64,000 nucleotides of DNA from Haemophilus parainfluenzae (GCF_003253005.1 NZ_QEPZ01000001.1:426394-490393); one strand, 5' to 3'; positions 10,151 to 20,647 are shown, counted from the stretch's first letter. Numbers and translations are program-made. Notes: generated from the sequence alone by a model not told the origin.

Positions 10151-10190
10151 AAGTGCGGTTAAAAACACACTGATTTTTAACCGCACTTTT
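10151..10190 (-). terminator. Uptake-signal dyad terminator and direct repeat copy 2, after menB
   Basis: Bases 10151-10186 are identical to 9295-9330. The two inverted uptake cores give a 13-base stem with a 10-base loop; it lies just past the menB stop and should end that transcript. Here the right arm is a full ACCGCACTT core, while in copy 1 it is cut short. Confidence 0.8.
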
Positions 10191-10199
10191 ATGTTCAAA

Positions 10200-11057
10200 T
10201 TAAGGATTGCGTCTGAATTTACTGAAGTCTGGTGCACGTTTTTCATTAAACGCGTTACGACCTTCTTGACCTTCTTCAGTCATATAGAACAACATGGTTG
10301 CATTACCCGCGAGTTCTTGTAAACCTGATTGACCATCGCAGTCTGCATTCAATGCAGCTTTCAAGCAACGTAACGCAATTGGACTGTTACGTAACATTTC
10401 ACGGCACCAACGCACGGTTTCTTTTTCTAAATCAGCATAAGGCACCACAGTATTCACTAAGCCCATATCTAATGCTTCTTGCGCATTATATTGACGGCAT
10501 AAGAACCAAATTTCACGTGCTTTTTTCTGACCAACTAAACGCGCCATATAGCTTGCTCCCCATCCACCGTCAAATGAACCTACTTTAGGACCAGTTTGAC
10601 CAAAGATTGCATTGTCTGCAGCAATCGTTAAATCACATAACATATGCAATACGTGACCGCCACCAATTGCATATCCAGCCACCATTGCCACTACTGGTTT
10701 TGGACAAGTACGAATATCACGTTGAAAATCCAATACGTTTAAATGATGCACTCCGCTTTCATCTTTATAACCGCCGTAGTCACCACGAATTTTTTGGTCA
10801 CCGCCAGAACAGAATGCTTTTTCGCCTTCACCGGTTAACACAATCACACCAATTTTTTCATCGAAACGAGCATTAGAAAATGCATGGATCATTTCTTTAA
10901 CTGTTTGCGGACGAAATGCATTGCGCACTTCTGGACGATTAATGGTAATTTTTGCAATACCATCAGTCGATTTGTGGAAACGGATATCAGTATAACCTTC
11001 ACTGTGATCAACCCACTCAACTGGTGCATATAAAACATCATCTTTTGGATTTTGCAT
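10200..11057 (-). CDS. menB: 1,4-dihydroxy-2-naphthoyl-CoA synthase
   Basis: MenB is a crotonase-fold enzyme that closes the second ring of menaquinone from o-succinylbenzoyl-CoA. The 285-residue length fits, with AAAGGA about 7 bases before the ATG. Recognisable parts are the oxyanion-hole segment [13 protein letters not shown], the helix [19 protein letters not shown], and [15 protein letters not shown], which separates MenB from other enoyl-CoA hydratases. The C-terminal [15 protein letters not shown] is also typical. It lies upstream of menC but is now separated from it by the GT25 insert. Confidence 0.97.
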   Translation of the reverse strand: MQNPKDDVLYAPVEWVDHSEGYTDIRFHKSTDGIAKITINRPEVRNAFRPQTVKEMIHAFSNARFDEKIGVIVLTGEGEKAFCSGGDQKIRGDYGGYKDESGVHHLNVLDFQRDIRTCPKPVVAMVAGYAIGGGHVLHMLCDLTIAADNAIFGQTGPKVGSFDGGWGASYMARLVGQKKAREIWFLCRQYNAQEALDMGLVNTVVPYADLEKETVRWCREMLRNSPIALRCLKAALNADCDGQSGLQELAGNATMLFYMTEEGQEGRNAFNEKRAPDFSKFRRNP

Positions 11058-11150
11058 TGTTCTTTCCTTTAATAAGTGTAAAAAGTGCGGTCATTATAGC
11101 GGAAGTTTTTTACTTCTGGAAAGAAAATCACTGTCTAAGTATAGAATCAC

Positions 11151-11178
11151 TTTACAATCAGATTGTTGTTGCTAAAAT
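11151..11178 (+). promoter_or_regulatory. Candidate promoter for the lipoprotein gene
   Basis: TTTACA (11151-11156) and TAAAAT (11173-11178) are spaced 16 bases apart, each 5 of 6 to the sigma-70 consensus. The GTG start at 11211 lies about 25 bases past the expected transcription start. Confidence 0.55.
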
Positions 11179-11210
11179 TTTCCTACCCTAGGTTTTATAA
11201 GGATATTTAA

Positions 11211-11780
11211 GTGAGAAAATTTATTCTTTTCGGTATAACGATGCTATTAAGTGCTTGTAGTTTATTTGACTCATCACAATCGCCGATTCCCGCAGAATTT
11301 GCACAAGCGGATTACCTCCTTTCAGATGTGAATGCGAAAACATGGGCAACGGCAAGTAAACAAGCTGAACAATGCATTTATCCGAATTTAACTCGTATTC
11401 AACAACAGCATTTTGCTAAAGAAGATAGCTACATTCATTCTCAATATGTCTTTTTCTATCCGTTAGAAAAAATCATCGGAGAAGACTATGTGAAAATGAT
11501 TCAAAAAGATGAAAAATCGATGAATTACGCGACCTATCAATTTAAGAAATTCCGTACAGAAGTCGGTGATGTCGAGCCATTAGAACCTAAAGCGTGTCAA
11601 ATCTTGCGTACTCAGGCAAAAGAAGATTTGGATGTGGTCAAAGGGCAATATATAAATGGTATGGTAGATGAAACGAAGAATGATGACGGCACATTGAAGA
11701 AAAGTGGAGATGGCATTGCTACCAATCAGAACAAATTCTTCTTTGATATTATCAAATGGGGTTCAGCTCTTCTTCTCTAA
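11211..11780 (+). CDS. Predicted outer-membrane lipoprotein, possibly DUF5358
   Basis: The gene starts with GTG preceded by AAGGAT. The 189-residue product has a basic N-terminus, a short hydrophobic stretch and a lipobox LLSAC, so Cys16 would be lipidated and the rest exposed to the periplasm. The mature part is hydrophilic, with [11 protein letters not shown] and [13 protein letters not shown] segments that I associate with a Pasteurellaceae-restricted lipoprotein family (DUF5358), an identification I hold loosely. It ends in a hydrophobic SALLL stretch. No function is known. It is transcribed alone between menB and the phosphohexomutase, with its own promoter and terminator. Confidence 0.75.
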   Translation: MRKFILFGITMLLSACSLFDSSQSPIPAEFAQADYLLSDVNAKTWATASKQAEQCIYPNLTRIQQQHFAKEDSYIHSQYVFFYPLEKIIGEDYVKMIQKDEKSMNYATYQFKKFRTEVGDVEPLEPKACQILRTQAKEDLDVVKGQYINGMVDETKNDDGTLKKSGDGIATNQNKFFFDIIKWGSALLL

Positions 11781-11801
11781 TCTTTCATTATTTTCTATAA
11801 A

Positions 11802-11834
11802 AACAACGGCGTAACTAATTTTACGCCGTTTTTG
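11802..11834 (+). terminator. Terminator after the lipoprotein gene
   Basis: AACGGCGTAA and TTACGCCGTT form a 10-base stem with a 6-base loop (11805-11830), followed by a T-run. Confidence 0.9.
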
Positions 11835-11960
11835 TATTCAGAGAAAACGATTACGATCAAAAAAAGCTTAGATTTTAAGTAAAAAAGCAAAATAGTCATT
11901 TTAATTAAAGTCATTTTCAGCTAGTCTAACTAGAAATATTTTTTACAAGGAGAAAACATC

Positions 11961-13619
11961 ATGACAACGATTTTTGATATCGCACAAAACTGGTTAAACC
12001 AAGATCCTGATGCTGAAACTCATGCAGAATTAACCGCACTTTTAACGGCGGCAAAAAATGGTGATGAAAAAGCACAATCTGAATTACAAACTCGCTTTAG
12101 CGGCCGTTTACAATTTGGTACTGCTGGGCTTCGAGGGCCATTACAAGCAGGCCCTATGGGTATGAACCGTGTTTTAGTGGCACAGGCAGCAGGCGGTTTA
12201 GCGGATTATTTAAAAGATTACGACAAACAGCCTTCTATCGTGATTGGTTACGATGGTCGTAAAAACTCTGATGTTTTCGCTCGTGATACCGCTGAAATCA
12301 TGGCGGGTGCAGGCGTGAAAGCTTATTTACTTCCACGTAAATTACCAACGCCAGTATTAGCTTACGCAATTCAATATTTTGATACCACTGCTGGTGTCAT
12401 GGTGACTGCGAGTCACAACCCTCCAGAAGATAACGGTTATAAAGTTTACTTAGGTAAAGCGAACGGCGGTGGCCAAATCGTTTCTCCTGCTGACAAAGAT
12501 ATCGCCGCATTAATCGATAAAGTAGCAGCGGGCAATGTAAAAGATTTACCACGTAGCCAAGATTATGTGGTGTTAGATGATGAAGTGGTTAACGCTTATA
12601 TCGAAAAAACCGCTTCTCTTGCTAAAGAGCCTAAATCAGTTATTAACTACGTTTATACCGCAATGCACGGTGTAGGCTATGAAGTATTAAGCAAAACCTT
12701 AACCAAAGCAGGCCTTCCACAACCTCACATTGTGGCAGAACAAGTATGGCCAGATGGCACATTCCCAACGGTAAACTTCCCTAACCCAGAAGAAAAAGGA
12801 GCATTAGACTTAGCGATTAAAGTAGCAAAAGAACACAATGCAGAATTCATTATTGCCAATGACCCTGATGCAGACCGTTTAGCAGTGGCTGTTCCTGATG
12901 CGCAAGGTAACTGGAAACCTTTACACGGTAACGTAGTAGGTTGCTTCTTAGGTTGGTATTTAGCAAAACAATATCATGCAAAAGGTGAGAAAGGCGTATT
13001 AGCGTGTTCTTTAGTGTCATCTCCTGCGCTTGCTGAAATTGCGAAAAAATACGGTTTCCAATCAGAAGAAACCTTAACCGGTTTCAAATACATCGGTAAA
13101 GTTCAAGGCTTATTATTCGGTTTTGAAGAAGCACTTGGTTACTTAGTTGACCCAGATAAAGTACGTGATAAAGACGGTATTTCAGCGGCGATCGTGTTCT
13201 TAGATTTAGTGCGTCACTTAAAAGCACAAGGTAAAACCTTAGCGGATTACGCCAATGACTTCACGCAAGAATTCGGTGCTTATGTAAGTGGTCAAATTTC
13301 TATCCGTGTAAGCGATTTATCTGAAATTGGTAAATTAATGACCGCACTTCGTAACACGCCTCCAGCTGAAGTAGGTGGTGTTAAAGTGGCACAATTCATC
13401 GACCACACTAAAACTGATCGCCAAAGCGACATCCTTGTATTCGTATTAGAAAACGGTAGCCGCTTAATCGTTCGTCCATCTGGTACTGAGCCGAAAATCA
13501 AGTTCTATCTTGATGCTCGTGGTAAAGATCCAAAAGACGCGGATCACGTTTTAGCACAATTTGATGAAGGCGTTCGTCAAATCCTTCGTCAAGATGCTTA
13601 CGGCAAACAAGATTGCTAA
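11961..13619 (+). CDS. Phosphohexomutase (phosphoglucomutase/phosphomannomutase)
   Basis: The enzyme interconverts 1- and 6-phosphohexoses, linking glycolysis to sugar-nucleotide synthesis for LPS and capsule. The 552-residue length and motifs fit the long PgcA/PGM2-like branch of the alpha-D-phosphohexomutases. The phosphoserine loop is VTASHNPPEDNGYK with Ser151, the metal loop is DPDADR (301-306), the sugar-binding loop is near GFEEALGY, and the phosphate-binding loop is VRPSGTEPKIKFY near the end. An AAGGAG ribosome site precedes the ATG, and an uptake signal lies inside the reading frame at about 12032. Whether glucose or mannose phosphate is preferred cannot be decided. Confidence 0.92.
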   Translation: MTTIFDIAQNWLNQDPDAETHAELTALLTAAKNGDEKAQSELQTRFSGRLQFGTAGLRGPLQAGPMGMNRVLVAQAAGGLADYLKDYDKQPSIVIGYDGRKNSDVFARDTAEIMAGAGVKAYLLPRKLPTPVLAYAIQYFDTTAGVMVTASHNPPEDNGYKVYLGKANGGGQIVSPADKDIAALIDKVAAGNVKDLPRSQDYVVLDDEVVNAYIEKTASLAKEPKSVINYVYTAMHGVGYEVLSKTLTKAGLPQPHIVAEQVWPDGTFPTVNFPNPEEKGALDLAIKVAKEHNAEFIIANDPDADRLAVAVPDAQGNWKPLHGNVVGCFLGWYLAKQYHAKGEKGVLACSLVSSPALAEIAKKYGFQSEETLTGFKYIGKVQGLLFGFEEALGYLVDPDKVRDKDGISAAIVFLDLVRHLKAQGKTLADYANDFTQEFGAYVSGQISIRVSDLSEIGKLMTALRNTPPAEVGGVKVAQFIDHTKTDRQSDILVFVLENGSRLIVRPSGTEPKIKFYLDARGKDPKDADHVLAQFDEGVRQILRQDAYGKQDC

Positions 13620-13641
13620 TTGAGCAAACTATTAAATAATA

Positions 13642-13676
13642 AAAAACGCTAGGTTTGATGCCTAGCGTTTTATTTT
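13642..13676 (+). terminator. Terminator between convergent phosphohexomutase and murQ
   Basis: AAAACGCTAGG and CCTAGCGTTTT form an 11-base stem around a 7-base loop, with T-runs on both strands. It lies between two convergent genes and can serve both. Confidence 0.9.
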
Positions 13677-13679
13677 TGC

Positions 13680-14591
<912 letters not shown>

Positions 14592-15710
14592 TTATTCCTT
14601 TGGAAAAATCGCCCCTAAACTGACCGCACTTGTAGCGCCCGTTACACTCGGTAAATTAGCGGGCAAATTATGCATACGACGATAAGCGAGCCAAGCAAAT
14701 GCCGCTGCTTCCACATAATCAATATCAAGATCTAATTCAGTCGTCAGCTGAATACGCCAACTTGGCAATGCTTGTTTTAAGCCATTCATGATCGCCTGAT
14801 TTTTAGCGCCACCGCCACAAACAAGTAATCGGCATGGTAATGCTGTCTGAATATTGTTAAGGGCTAAAACAATGCTTTGCACGGTAAATTCAGCCAAGGT
14901 GGCTTGCACATCTTGTGGTAAAAGTGCGGTCGTTTTACCTGCTATTTTTTGAATTTTATTCTCTAGCCAAGCCAAATTAAATAATTCACGCCCCGTGCTT
15001 TTCGGTGGGGGTAGTTGAAAGAAATCTTCATCTAATAATGCCGCTAACAAATCTGGATTTACTTGACCCGAAGCCGCCCATTCACCATTTTTGTCGTAAG
15101 CTTTGCCTTGATGTTTTTCGATCCATTGGTCGAGCAAGGCATTACCGGTTCCCGTATCAAAGCCAATGACAGGCTGTTCGGGTATCAATAACGATATATT
15201 GCTAATACCGCCAATATTAAGCACCACCGTTGCCCAGTTAGGATCAAAAAATACCGCTTGATGAAAAGCGGGTACTAAAGGCGCCCCTTGTCCACCAAAC
15301 GCCATATCTTTACGGCGCAAATCACCAACAACCGTAATACCTGTTTTAGCGGCTAATAAATTCATATCACCGATTTGCATGGTAAACGGGAATTGACTTT
15401 TTGGGGAATGCCACACTGTTTGACCATGGCAGCCAATGGCTTCGACCTGCTCAGGTTTTAACTCATGTTTACGTAAAAAGGCATTTACGCAATCGGCATA
15501 AAGAAAACCAAATTGATGATCAAGCTCCCCTAGAGCCTGTAAAGTGGTTTCGCCAGATTGAATAAGTGCGGTCACTTTTTCACGTAAATTTGCTGGCATC
15601 GGCGTGAAATCGGCCGCAATTAATTTGGTTTGATTCGAATGGATGTCAGTAAGAGCAATATCGACACCATCAAGACTGGTGCCCGACATAATGCCAAGAT
15701 AATAAGTCAT
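14592..15710 (-). CDS. anmK: Anhydro-N-acetylmuramic acid kinase
   Basis: AnmK hydrolyses and phosphorylates 1,6-anhydro-MurNAc released from peptidoglycan turnover. I take the ATG at 15710 (372 residues) so the protein begins [15 protein letters not shown]; a TTG three codons upstream is possible but less likely. ASKHA-fold kinase features are present: the N-terminal phosphate loop [12 protein letters not shown], the [11 protein letters not shown] segment, VLNIGGISN, and the glycine-rich CGGGAKN near the end. No strong Shine-Dalgarno is seen. It shares an operon with murQ. Confidence 0.96.
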   Translation of the reverse strand: MTYYLGIMSGTSLDGVDIALTDIHSNQTKLIAADFTPMPANLREKVTALIQSGETTLQALGELDHQFGFLYADCVNAFLRKHELKPEQVEAIGCHGQTVWHSPKSQFPFTMQIGDMNLLAAKTGITVVGDLRRKDMAFGGQGAPLVPAFHQAVFFDPNWATVVLNIGGISNISLLIPEQPVIGFDTGTGNALLDQWIEKHQGKAYDKNGEWAASGQVNPDLLAALLDEDFFQLPPPKSTGRELFNLAWLENKIQKIAGKTTALLPQDVQATLAEFTVQSIVLALNNIQTALPCRLLVCGGGAKNQAIMNGLKQALPSWRIQLTTELDLDIDYVEAAAFAWLAYRRMHNLPANLPSVTGATSAVSLGAIFPKE

Positions 15711-15761
15711 AATATTCAATTCGTGAGTTTTTCAGAATTATAGCGGATTTTAAAAAAATAA

Positions 15762-15793
15762 AAAAAGAGAGAACATTGTAGTTCTCTCTTTTC
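15762..15793 (-). terminator. Terminator after lutC
   Basis: AAAGAGAGAAC and GTTCTCTCTTT form an 11-base stem around a 6-base loop, followed on the minus strand by seven T residues. It ends the lactate operon ahead of anmK. Confidence 0.9.
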
Positions 15794-15807
15794 ATCATGG
15801 ATGATTC

Positions 15808-16506
15808 TTATAAGTCGTCAATGACTAAATAGATTTTTGCTACTGGGCCATGTACGCCAATCACTTTAATCAATTCAATATCTGCCGTTGAACTTGGACC
15901 TGAGATAATATTGATACAAGATGGCATACGCTCGCCTTGTTGTGCTTTATCGTGTAATACTTTCGCCACTTGTGCAACACGTGGAAGTACTTGGCTTTTA
16001 CGTACAACAACAATCGATTTTTCAGGTAATAAACTCACTGAACGTCCACGATCTGCACTAGAGAATAAGACGATTCCGCCAGTTTCCGCCAAACCATATT
16101 CTGCATAAACCACACCAAGATTAGCTTTTTCAGAAAAACTAATATTATCTTGTGCCGTTTCTGGTGACCATGTATGGCAAGTATATTTCGCTTCAAGCGC
16201 CGCTGGAATACCAAGTGCGGTCAATCTTTCATCGGAATTAAGCACAACATCACCGCCGCCATATTTTTCACAGAGAGCAAGTAAGGTTTGTACTGCATCA
16301 GACTCTCTACACACATTTACATCCACCATCATGGTTTTAGCAGAATTGGTAAATTCATTCGCTAAATCAACCGCACTTAAATGAGTTAAACGCTCAGTTG
16401 GGTATGTATTGACTGGTACATCCATCGGTTCAGGTATGATAGCACGGGCTTTACCCATTTTCGCCGCTAATTTATTAAGAAAATTTTCGCGATTTTGTAA
16501 ATCCAT
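15808..16506 (-). CDS. lutC: Lactate utilization protein C
   Basis: LutC is the third subunit of the LutABC (LldEFG) iron-sulfur complex that oxidises L-lactate to pyruvate. The 232-residue product is a LUD-domain (DUF162) protein, with the conserved block AEYGLAETGGIVLFS in the middle and the C-terminal IISGPSSTADIELIKVIGVHGP. It follows lutB after 5 bases and ends the operon before a terminator. With lutA, lutB and the lactate permease it forms a self-contained uptake and oxidation unit. No dedicated regulator gene is present. Confidence 0.95.
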   Translation of the reverse strand: MDLQNRENFLNKLAAKMGKARAIIPEPMDVPVNTYPTERLTHLSAVDLANEFTNSAKTMMVDVNVCRESDAVQTLLALCEKYGGGDVVLNSDERLTALGIPAALEAKYTCHTWSPETAQDNISFSEKANLGVVYAEYGLAETGGIVLFSSADRGRSVSLLPEKSIVVVRKSQVLPRVAQVAKVLHDKAQQGERMPSCINIISGPSSTADIELIKVIGVHGPVAKIYLVIDDL

Positions 16507-16511
16507 GCTTA

Positions 16512-17924
16512 TTACCCTCTCTCTCTATTATTAAACCATTGACGGAAACTTTCGCCATCTGCTTGTGGTAAATCTCGTGCTTTTGTCCATTCACCCAATG
16601 CACCAAATGTAATTGGTGCTTTCCCATTTTTGATCAGCTTACCCGCTAATTTTGCACCGATATTCACACCTGTTTTCCATAGTGTTGGGTTGGCATTGGC
16701 TGTGGTGAAACCAAAAATAGATAAACGTTCCATCGCGGGAGTTTTACCTAACTCTACCATTTTCTCACGGTGTTTTAAGATTAACTGCGCTAATGGAATA
16801 CGCACTGGGCAGACAGAGTTACACGCATTACATAATGAACAAGCATACGGCAATTCTTTAAACTCATCGTAGCCGCCTAGTAATGGAGAAATCACTGCAC
16901 CAATTGGACCTGGGTAAATAGAACCATAACCATGACCACCGATTTGACGATATGCTGGACAGGTATTCAAACAGGCACCGCAACGGATACAACGTAAAAC
17001 TTCTTGGAATTCAGAAGCTAAAATATCTGAACGACCATTATCCACTATAACCAAATGGAATTCTTCAGGACCGTCAGTTTCACCGGCAAGACGAGGGCCG
17101 GTTAACCAAGTGTTATAACCGGTTAATTTCGCCCCTACTGCACTACGAGCAAGCATCGTAATTAACACATCAACTTCTTGGAAAGTTGGTGCTAAACGCT
17201 CCATTCCCATCACTGCAATATGCGTTTTCGGCAAGGTCGTCGCTAAACGTAAGTTACCTTCGTTTGTCACCAAACAAACTGAGCCGGTCTCCGCTACGGC
17301 AAAGTTACAACCACTGATACCAATATCAGCTTCTAAAAAATCTTGACGAATTTTTTCACGTACGAAACGCGTCATATCTTCAGGCGTTTCCTCGCCTTGA
17401 TAGCCGAGTTTTTCAGACAAATCTTTGCGGATTTGGTGACGATCTTTATGGATTGCAGGCACAACGATATGGGATGGTTTATCACCTGAAATTTGTAATA
17501 GATATTCACCCAAATCAGTTTCGATCACTTGCATGCCCTCTTTTTCAAGCACTTCGTTTAAACCGATTTCTTCAGTCACCATGGATTTGGATTTTACGAT
17601 TTTCTTCGCATTTTTCTCTAATGCTACTTTACGAATATAAGCACTCGCTTCTTCGGCAGTTTCAGCAAAATACACTTTACCGCCATTTTCAATCACTTTT
17701 TCGCTTAATTGATACAAATAAGCGTCTAAATTAGCTAAAACATGGTTACGAATCTGTTTAGATAAATCACGCCATTCTTCCCAATGACCTAATTCGTCAA
17801 CCATTTTTTGACGATTAGCCCCAATAGTTTCTTGGGCTTTCACTACCGCTTTACGCATGATAGTGTTATGTACTTCATGATCGACACGCGCTTTAAAAGG
17901 AAGATTACTGGTTTTCAATGACAT
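16512..17924 (-). CDS. lutB: Lactate utilization iron-sulfur protein B
   Basis: LutB carries the electron-transfer centres of the LutABC L-lactate dehydrogenase. The 470-residue product has an N-terminal LUD (DUF162) domain with NFAVAETGSVCLVTNEGN, then two 4Fe-4S motifs, CIRCGACLNTCP and CSLCNACNSVCP, in a ferredoxin-like segment (about residues 310-375), and a C-terminal DUF3390-like region. It lies 1 base downstream of lutA and 5 upstream of lutC. The length and the paired cluster motifs match family members well. Confidence 0.96.
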   Translation of the reverse strand: MSLKTSNLPFKARVDHEVHNTIMRKAVVKAQETIGANRQKMVDELGHWEEWRDLSKQIRNHVLANLDAYLYQLSEKVIENGGKVYFAETAEEASAYIRKVALEKNAKKIVKSKSMVTEEIGLNEVLEKEGMQVIETDLGEYLLQISGDKPSHIVVPAIHKDRHQIRKDLSEKLGYQGEETPEDMTRFVREKIRQDFLEADIGISGCNFAVAETGSVCLVTNEGNLRLATTLPKTHIAVMGMERLAPTFQEVDVLITMLARSAVGAKLTGYNTWLTGPRLAGETDGPEEFHLVIVDNGRSDILASEFQEVLRCIRCGACLNTCPAYRQIGGHGYGSIYPGPIGAVISPLLGGYDEFKELPYACSLCNACNSVCPVRIPLAQLILKHREKMVELGKTPAMERLSIFGFTTANANPTLWKTGVNIGAKLAGKLIKNGKAPITFGALGEWTKARDLPQADGESFRQWFNNRERG

Positions 17925-17925
17925 C

Positions 17926-18657
17926 TTATTTCTCCCCTTGCATTAATACTTCCGCAATGTGCATCACTTTGATCTTGCTGCCTTCGCGTTGTAAACGACC
18001 ACCAATGTTTAATAAACAACTTACATCTGCACCAATTAAATATTGTGGTTCAACCTCTTCAATATGCTCAACTTTTTCTTTTACCATTTCACCAGAAATC
18101 TCTGCCATTTTCACAGAGAAAGTTCCACCGAAGCCACAGCAAGTTTGTTGATTATGAATAGGAAGAAGATCTAACCCTTTTACGCCTTTCAAGAGAGCGA
18201 TTGGTTCATCAACAATGCCTAATTTACGAGTAAGACTACAAGAAGGATGATAAACCGCTTTACCCGGCAAATAGGCGCCAACATCTGTTACACCTAATTT
18301 ATTGACGATGAAATCCGTTAAATCACAGAAACGCGCGACGACCTTTTTTGCTCGCTCAGCCCAATCTAACTCACCAACTTTGGTGAAATACTCAGGATAG
18401 TTTTTGATAGCATAAACACAAGAACCTGCTGGAGCAACGATTGGATAATCGTTCACTTCAAAGGTTTCGACTAAATTTTTCATGCCTGGGATGGCTTGTT
18501 TGGTGTAACCGCTGTTTAATGCTGGTTGCCCACAACAGCCTTGTTTTTCAAGGAAGATAACATTACAACCGAGTTTTTCCAGTAGTAATACGGTGTTTTT
18601 CGCCACACCGCTCTTTACTACGTCAGCAATACAGGTAACGTAGAAATTTACGTTCAT
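17926..18657 (-). CDS. lutA: Lactate utilization protein A
   Basis: LutA is the CCG-domain (heterodisulfide reductase C-like) subunit of the LutABC complex. The 243-residue product contains two cysteine-rich CCG motifs: GCCGQPALNSGY in the first half and TCCGFGGTFSVK in the second, each paired with an upstream cysteine (VTCIAD, YHPSCSLTRK). It is the first lut gene and lies 96 bases downstream of the lactate permease, across a hairpin made partly of an uptake signal. Confidence 0.96.
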   Translation of the reverse strand: MNVNFYVTCIADVVKSGVAKNTVLLLEKLGCNVIFLEKQGCCGQPALNSGYTKQAIPGMKNLVETFEVNDYPIVAPAGSCVYAIKNYPEYFTKVGELDWAERAKKVVARFCDLTDFIVNKLGVTDVGAYLPGKAVYHPSCSLTRKLGIVDEPIALLKGVKGLDLLPIHNQQTCCGFGGTFSVKMAEISGEMVKEKVEHIEEVEPQYLIGADVSCLLNIGGRLQREGSKIKVMHIAEVLMQGEK

Positions 18658-18712
18658 AAATAATTACTCCAACAGTAATAGAAAATAAAAAGTAAAATAT
18701 TCGATAAAAGTT

Positions 18713-18741
18713 AAGCAACCGCCGACAAAGTGCGGTTGCTT
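18713..18741 (-). terminator. Hairpin between lctP and lutA
   Basis: AGCAACCGC and GCGGTTGCT form a 9-base stem; one arm lies in an AAGTGCGGT uptake signal. On the minus strand the downstream tract TAACTTTT is a weak T-run, so it is probably a partial terminator or processing site between the permease and the lut genes. Confidence 0.5.
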
Positions 18742-18753
18742 TTTGCCTCTATT

Positions 18754-20355
18754 TTAGAGCGCATAGAATAGCGGAATTAAGAAACTTGCGCAAAGGGCTG
18801 CAATGATACCGTAAACGACCATTGGTACAATCGTAGTCTTAATGATTGTTCCTTCTTTGTTTTGAATATTCAACACGGAAGAAACTGCTACGATATTATT
18901 AATACATACCATATTACCCATCGCACCACCGACTGATTGTAACGCCAGAATTAAAGTCACAGATAAACCTGTAGTTTCTGCTGTTGATAATTGTACACTA
19001 CCAAATGTTAAGTTAGATACGGTATTTGATCCTGAGAAGAATGCGCCTACCGCACCTAAGAAGGAAGAGAAGATTGTCCAGTCACTACCGGTAACTTCTG
19101 CAAAGGTACGACCTATGATTTTCACCATAGAATGCTCGCCCCCCACTAACATCAAGTTTACCATCACTAAGGCACCCATTAAGGCAATAAATGGATTTTT
19201 TACTTGGCTTAAGCTTGCACTAAAAATTCCTTTTGTTTTTCTAAAGTTCACGCCAAAAAGTGGTAATGAAATTAATACAGTAATTACAAATGGAATTAGC
19301 GCAGGTACATAAAGTAGTTTGTAACTTTCACTCACCGCTGAACCGAAGATGTTTTTCAAACTAAAAATTAAACCTTTGCTGACTTCAAATGTGCCTAATG
19401 AACCTAACGCTGTGGAGAACCACACATCTTTGTTATTCATTAAGCCTTTTAAGCCTAATTCTGGAATACGTGTAACGATTAAGAATAAAATTAATAAACC
19501 GGTTGGTAGTAATGCTTTAGCAACTTGGCCTGTGCTAACAGCATTATTATCTAACTTGTTTTCAACTTTCTCTAAACCAATACCTTTATTCGCTACAAAT
19601 ACAGAAATAAAGAGACCAATTGCACCACCGACTAATGATGGGAATTCATAGTTAAACTGTGCAATTAAGAAGTAAGGAATCACGCAAGAGAATACGCTAA
19701 TATAAATGAAAACAATATTTTGACGGATTTCTTTCCAGGTCACCATGATACGTAATGCCATCAATGGAATCACTAATGCCGCAATGGAGTGGATAAACGC
19801 TGTTATCGAACCAATTTCAAGAATCGATTTTGAATCTAATTTTAATGGACCAAAACCGAACCAAGTTGGTGTACCTACCGCCCCAAAAGAAACCGGAACC
19901 GAATTCATCACTAACGCCAACATGGCGACTTTTAATGGATTAAAACCTAAGCCCATTAAAATTGGAGCTGCAATCGCTGCTGGTGTACCAAAACCACTTG
20001 CACCCTCAATCATAAAAGCAAATGCCCAACCGATAATCATTAATTGTGCAACTGGGTTTGGGTTAATATTGCCTAACCATTTACGCATCGTATCAGTTGC
20101 GCCAGATACTTCTGAAAATTTGTTAAAGAGAATTGCGCCAAAAATAACAGTAATTGGTGTTTGAACCGCTACGATTGCGGCGGTCACATTGGCACTGATC
20201 GTTACAATGTCAGTATTAAAATGAAGAAGGTGAACGCCAATCACCAAGGTTGCAATCCAAGGTAATGCAACATAAGAAGGTAACGCATTACGCTTTACCA
20301 TTAAATAAATCAATAAAATGATTGGAAAAACACTAAGAATAAAAGACAAGCTCAT
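18754..20355 (-). CDS. lctP: L-lactate permease
   Basis: LctP imports L-lactate by proton symport. From the ATG at 20355 (AGAGGAG lies 5 bases upstream; a GTG two codons earlier is inside that site's reach) the protein is 533 residues with about 12-14 membrane helices. Family landmarks include the N-terminal KRNALPSYVALPWIATLVIG, the loop [20 protein letters not shown], and the C-terminal GSNTVSNLTFGSVQ. Gene order lctP-lutABC pairs uptake with oxidation. The upstream region has phased GTTA repeats that look like an ArcA box (20471-20507) and a run of seven C residues in the leader. Confidence 0.95.
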   Translation of the reverse strand: MSLSFILSVFPIILLIYLMVKRNALPSYVALPWIATLVIGVHLLHFNTDIVTISANVTAAIVAVQTPITVIFGAILFNKFSEVSGATDTMRKWLGNINPNPVAQLMIIGWAFAFMIEGASGFGTPAAIAAPILMGLGFNPLKVAMLALVMNSVPVSFGAVGTPTWFGFGPLKLDSKSILEIGSITAFIHSIAALVIPLMALRIMVTWKEIRQNIVFIYISVFSCVIPYFLIAQFNYEFPSLVGGAIGLFISVFVANKGIGLEKVENKLDNNAVSTGQVAKALLPTGLLILFLIVTRIPELGLKGLMNNKDVWFSTALGSLGTFEVSKGLIFSLKNIFGSAVSESYKLLYVPALIPFVITVLISLPLFGVNFRKTKGIFSASLSQVKNPFIALMGALVMVNLMLVGGEHSMVKIIGRTFAEVTGSDWTIFSSFLGAVGAFFSGSNTVSNLTFGSVQLSTAETTGLSVTLILALQSVGGAMGNMVCINNIVAVSSVLNIQNKEGTIIKTTIVPMVVYGIIAALCASFLIPLFYAL

Positions 20356-20417
20356 AATCACTCCTCTGTACGACTAAAAAGTGGCGCGTATTCTATGAAT
20401 TCTTAATGAAAAATCCA

Positions 20418-20469
20418 CCCCCCCTTTAGTGGTAGTTAATTGAAAATGTGACAAAGTTCTCACATTTTT
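20418..20469. promoter_or_regulatory. lctP leader: C7 tract and inverted repeat
   Basis: A run of seven C residues (20418-20424) lies about 65 bases before the lctP start. Next to it, AAAATGTGA and TCACATTTT form a 9-base inverted repeat with an 8-base centre (20443-20468). It resembles a CRP site but the half-sites are two bases too far apart; it may be an operator or a transcript hairpin. Function unknown. Confidence 0.35.
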
Positions 20470-20470
20470 T

Positions 20471-20507
20471 TAACATTTTTCGCTTTTCTTTATAACATTA
20501 TTTTAAC
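20471..20507 (-). promoter_or_regulatory. Candidate ArcA box upstream of lctP
   Basis: On the minus strand GTTA begins at 20507, 20496 and 20474, spacings of exactly 11 and 22 bases. Direct GTTA-type repeats on an 11-base pitch are the known ArcA-P recognition pattern, and the lactate operon of E. coli is ArcA-repressed. The site is about 120-150 bases before the lctP start. Confidence 0.45.
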
Positions 20508-20580
20508 TCTTTAAAAAAACCAATAAAAATGCATAATTTATGGTAAAAAATAAATTTTCATTACAAATATACATAATAGA

Positions 20581-20617
20581 AAAATCCTTGTGGAAATTGA
20601 CTCCAGCAAGGATTTTT
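20581..20617 (-). terminator. Terminator after ygfZ
   Basis: AAATCCTTG and CAAGGATTT form a 9-base stem with a longer loop, and T-runs follow on both strands. It lies about 30 bases past the ygfZ stop. Confidence 0.75.
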
Positions 20618-20647
20618 TAAGCTTAAAAAGAATTAAAAGAAGCTTTT

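Noticed and set aside
19745..20164. 139-codon frame antisense to lctP
   Set aside because: Lies wholly inside a well-supported permease gene and has no features of its own.
20443..20468. CRP site before lctP
   Set aside because: The half-sites TGTGA and TCACA are 8 bases apart, not the required 6. Kept only as an inverted repeat.
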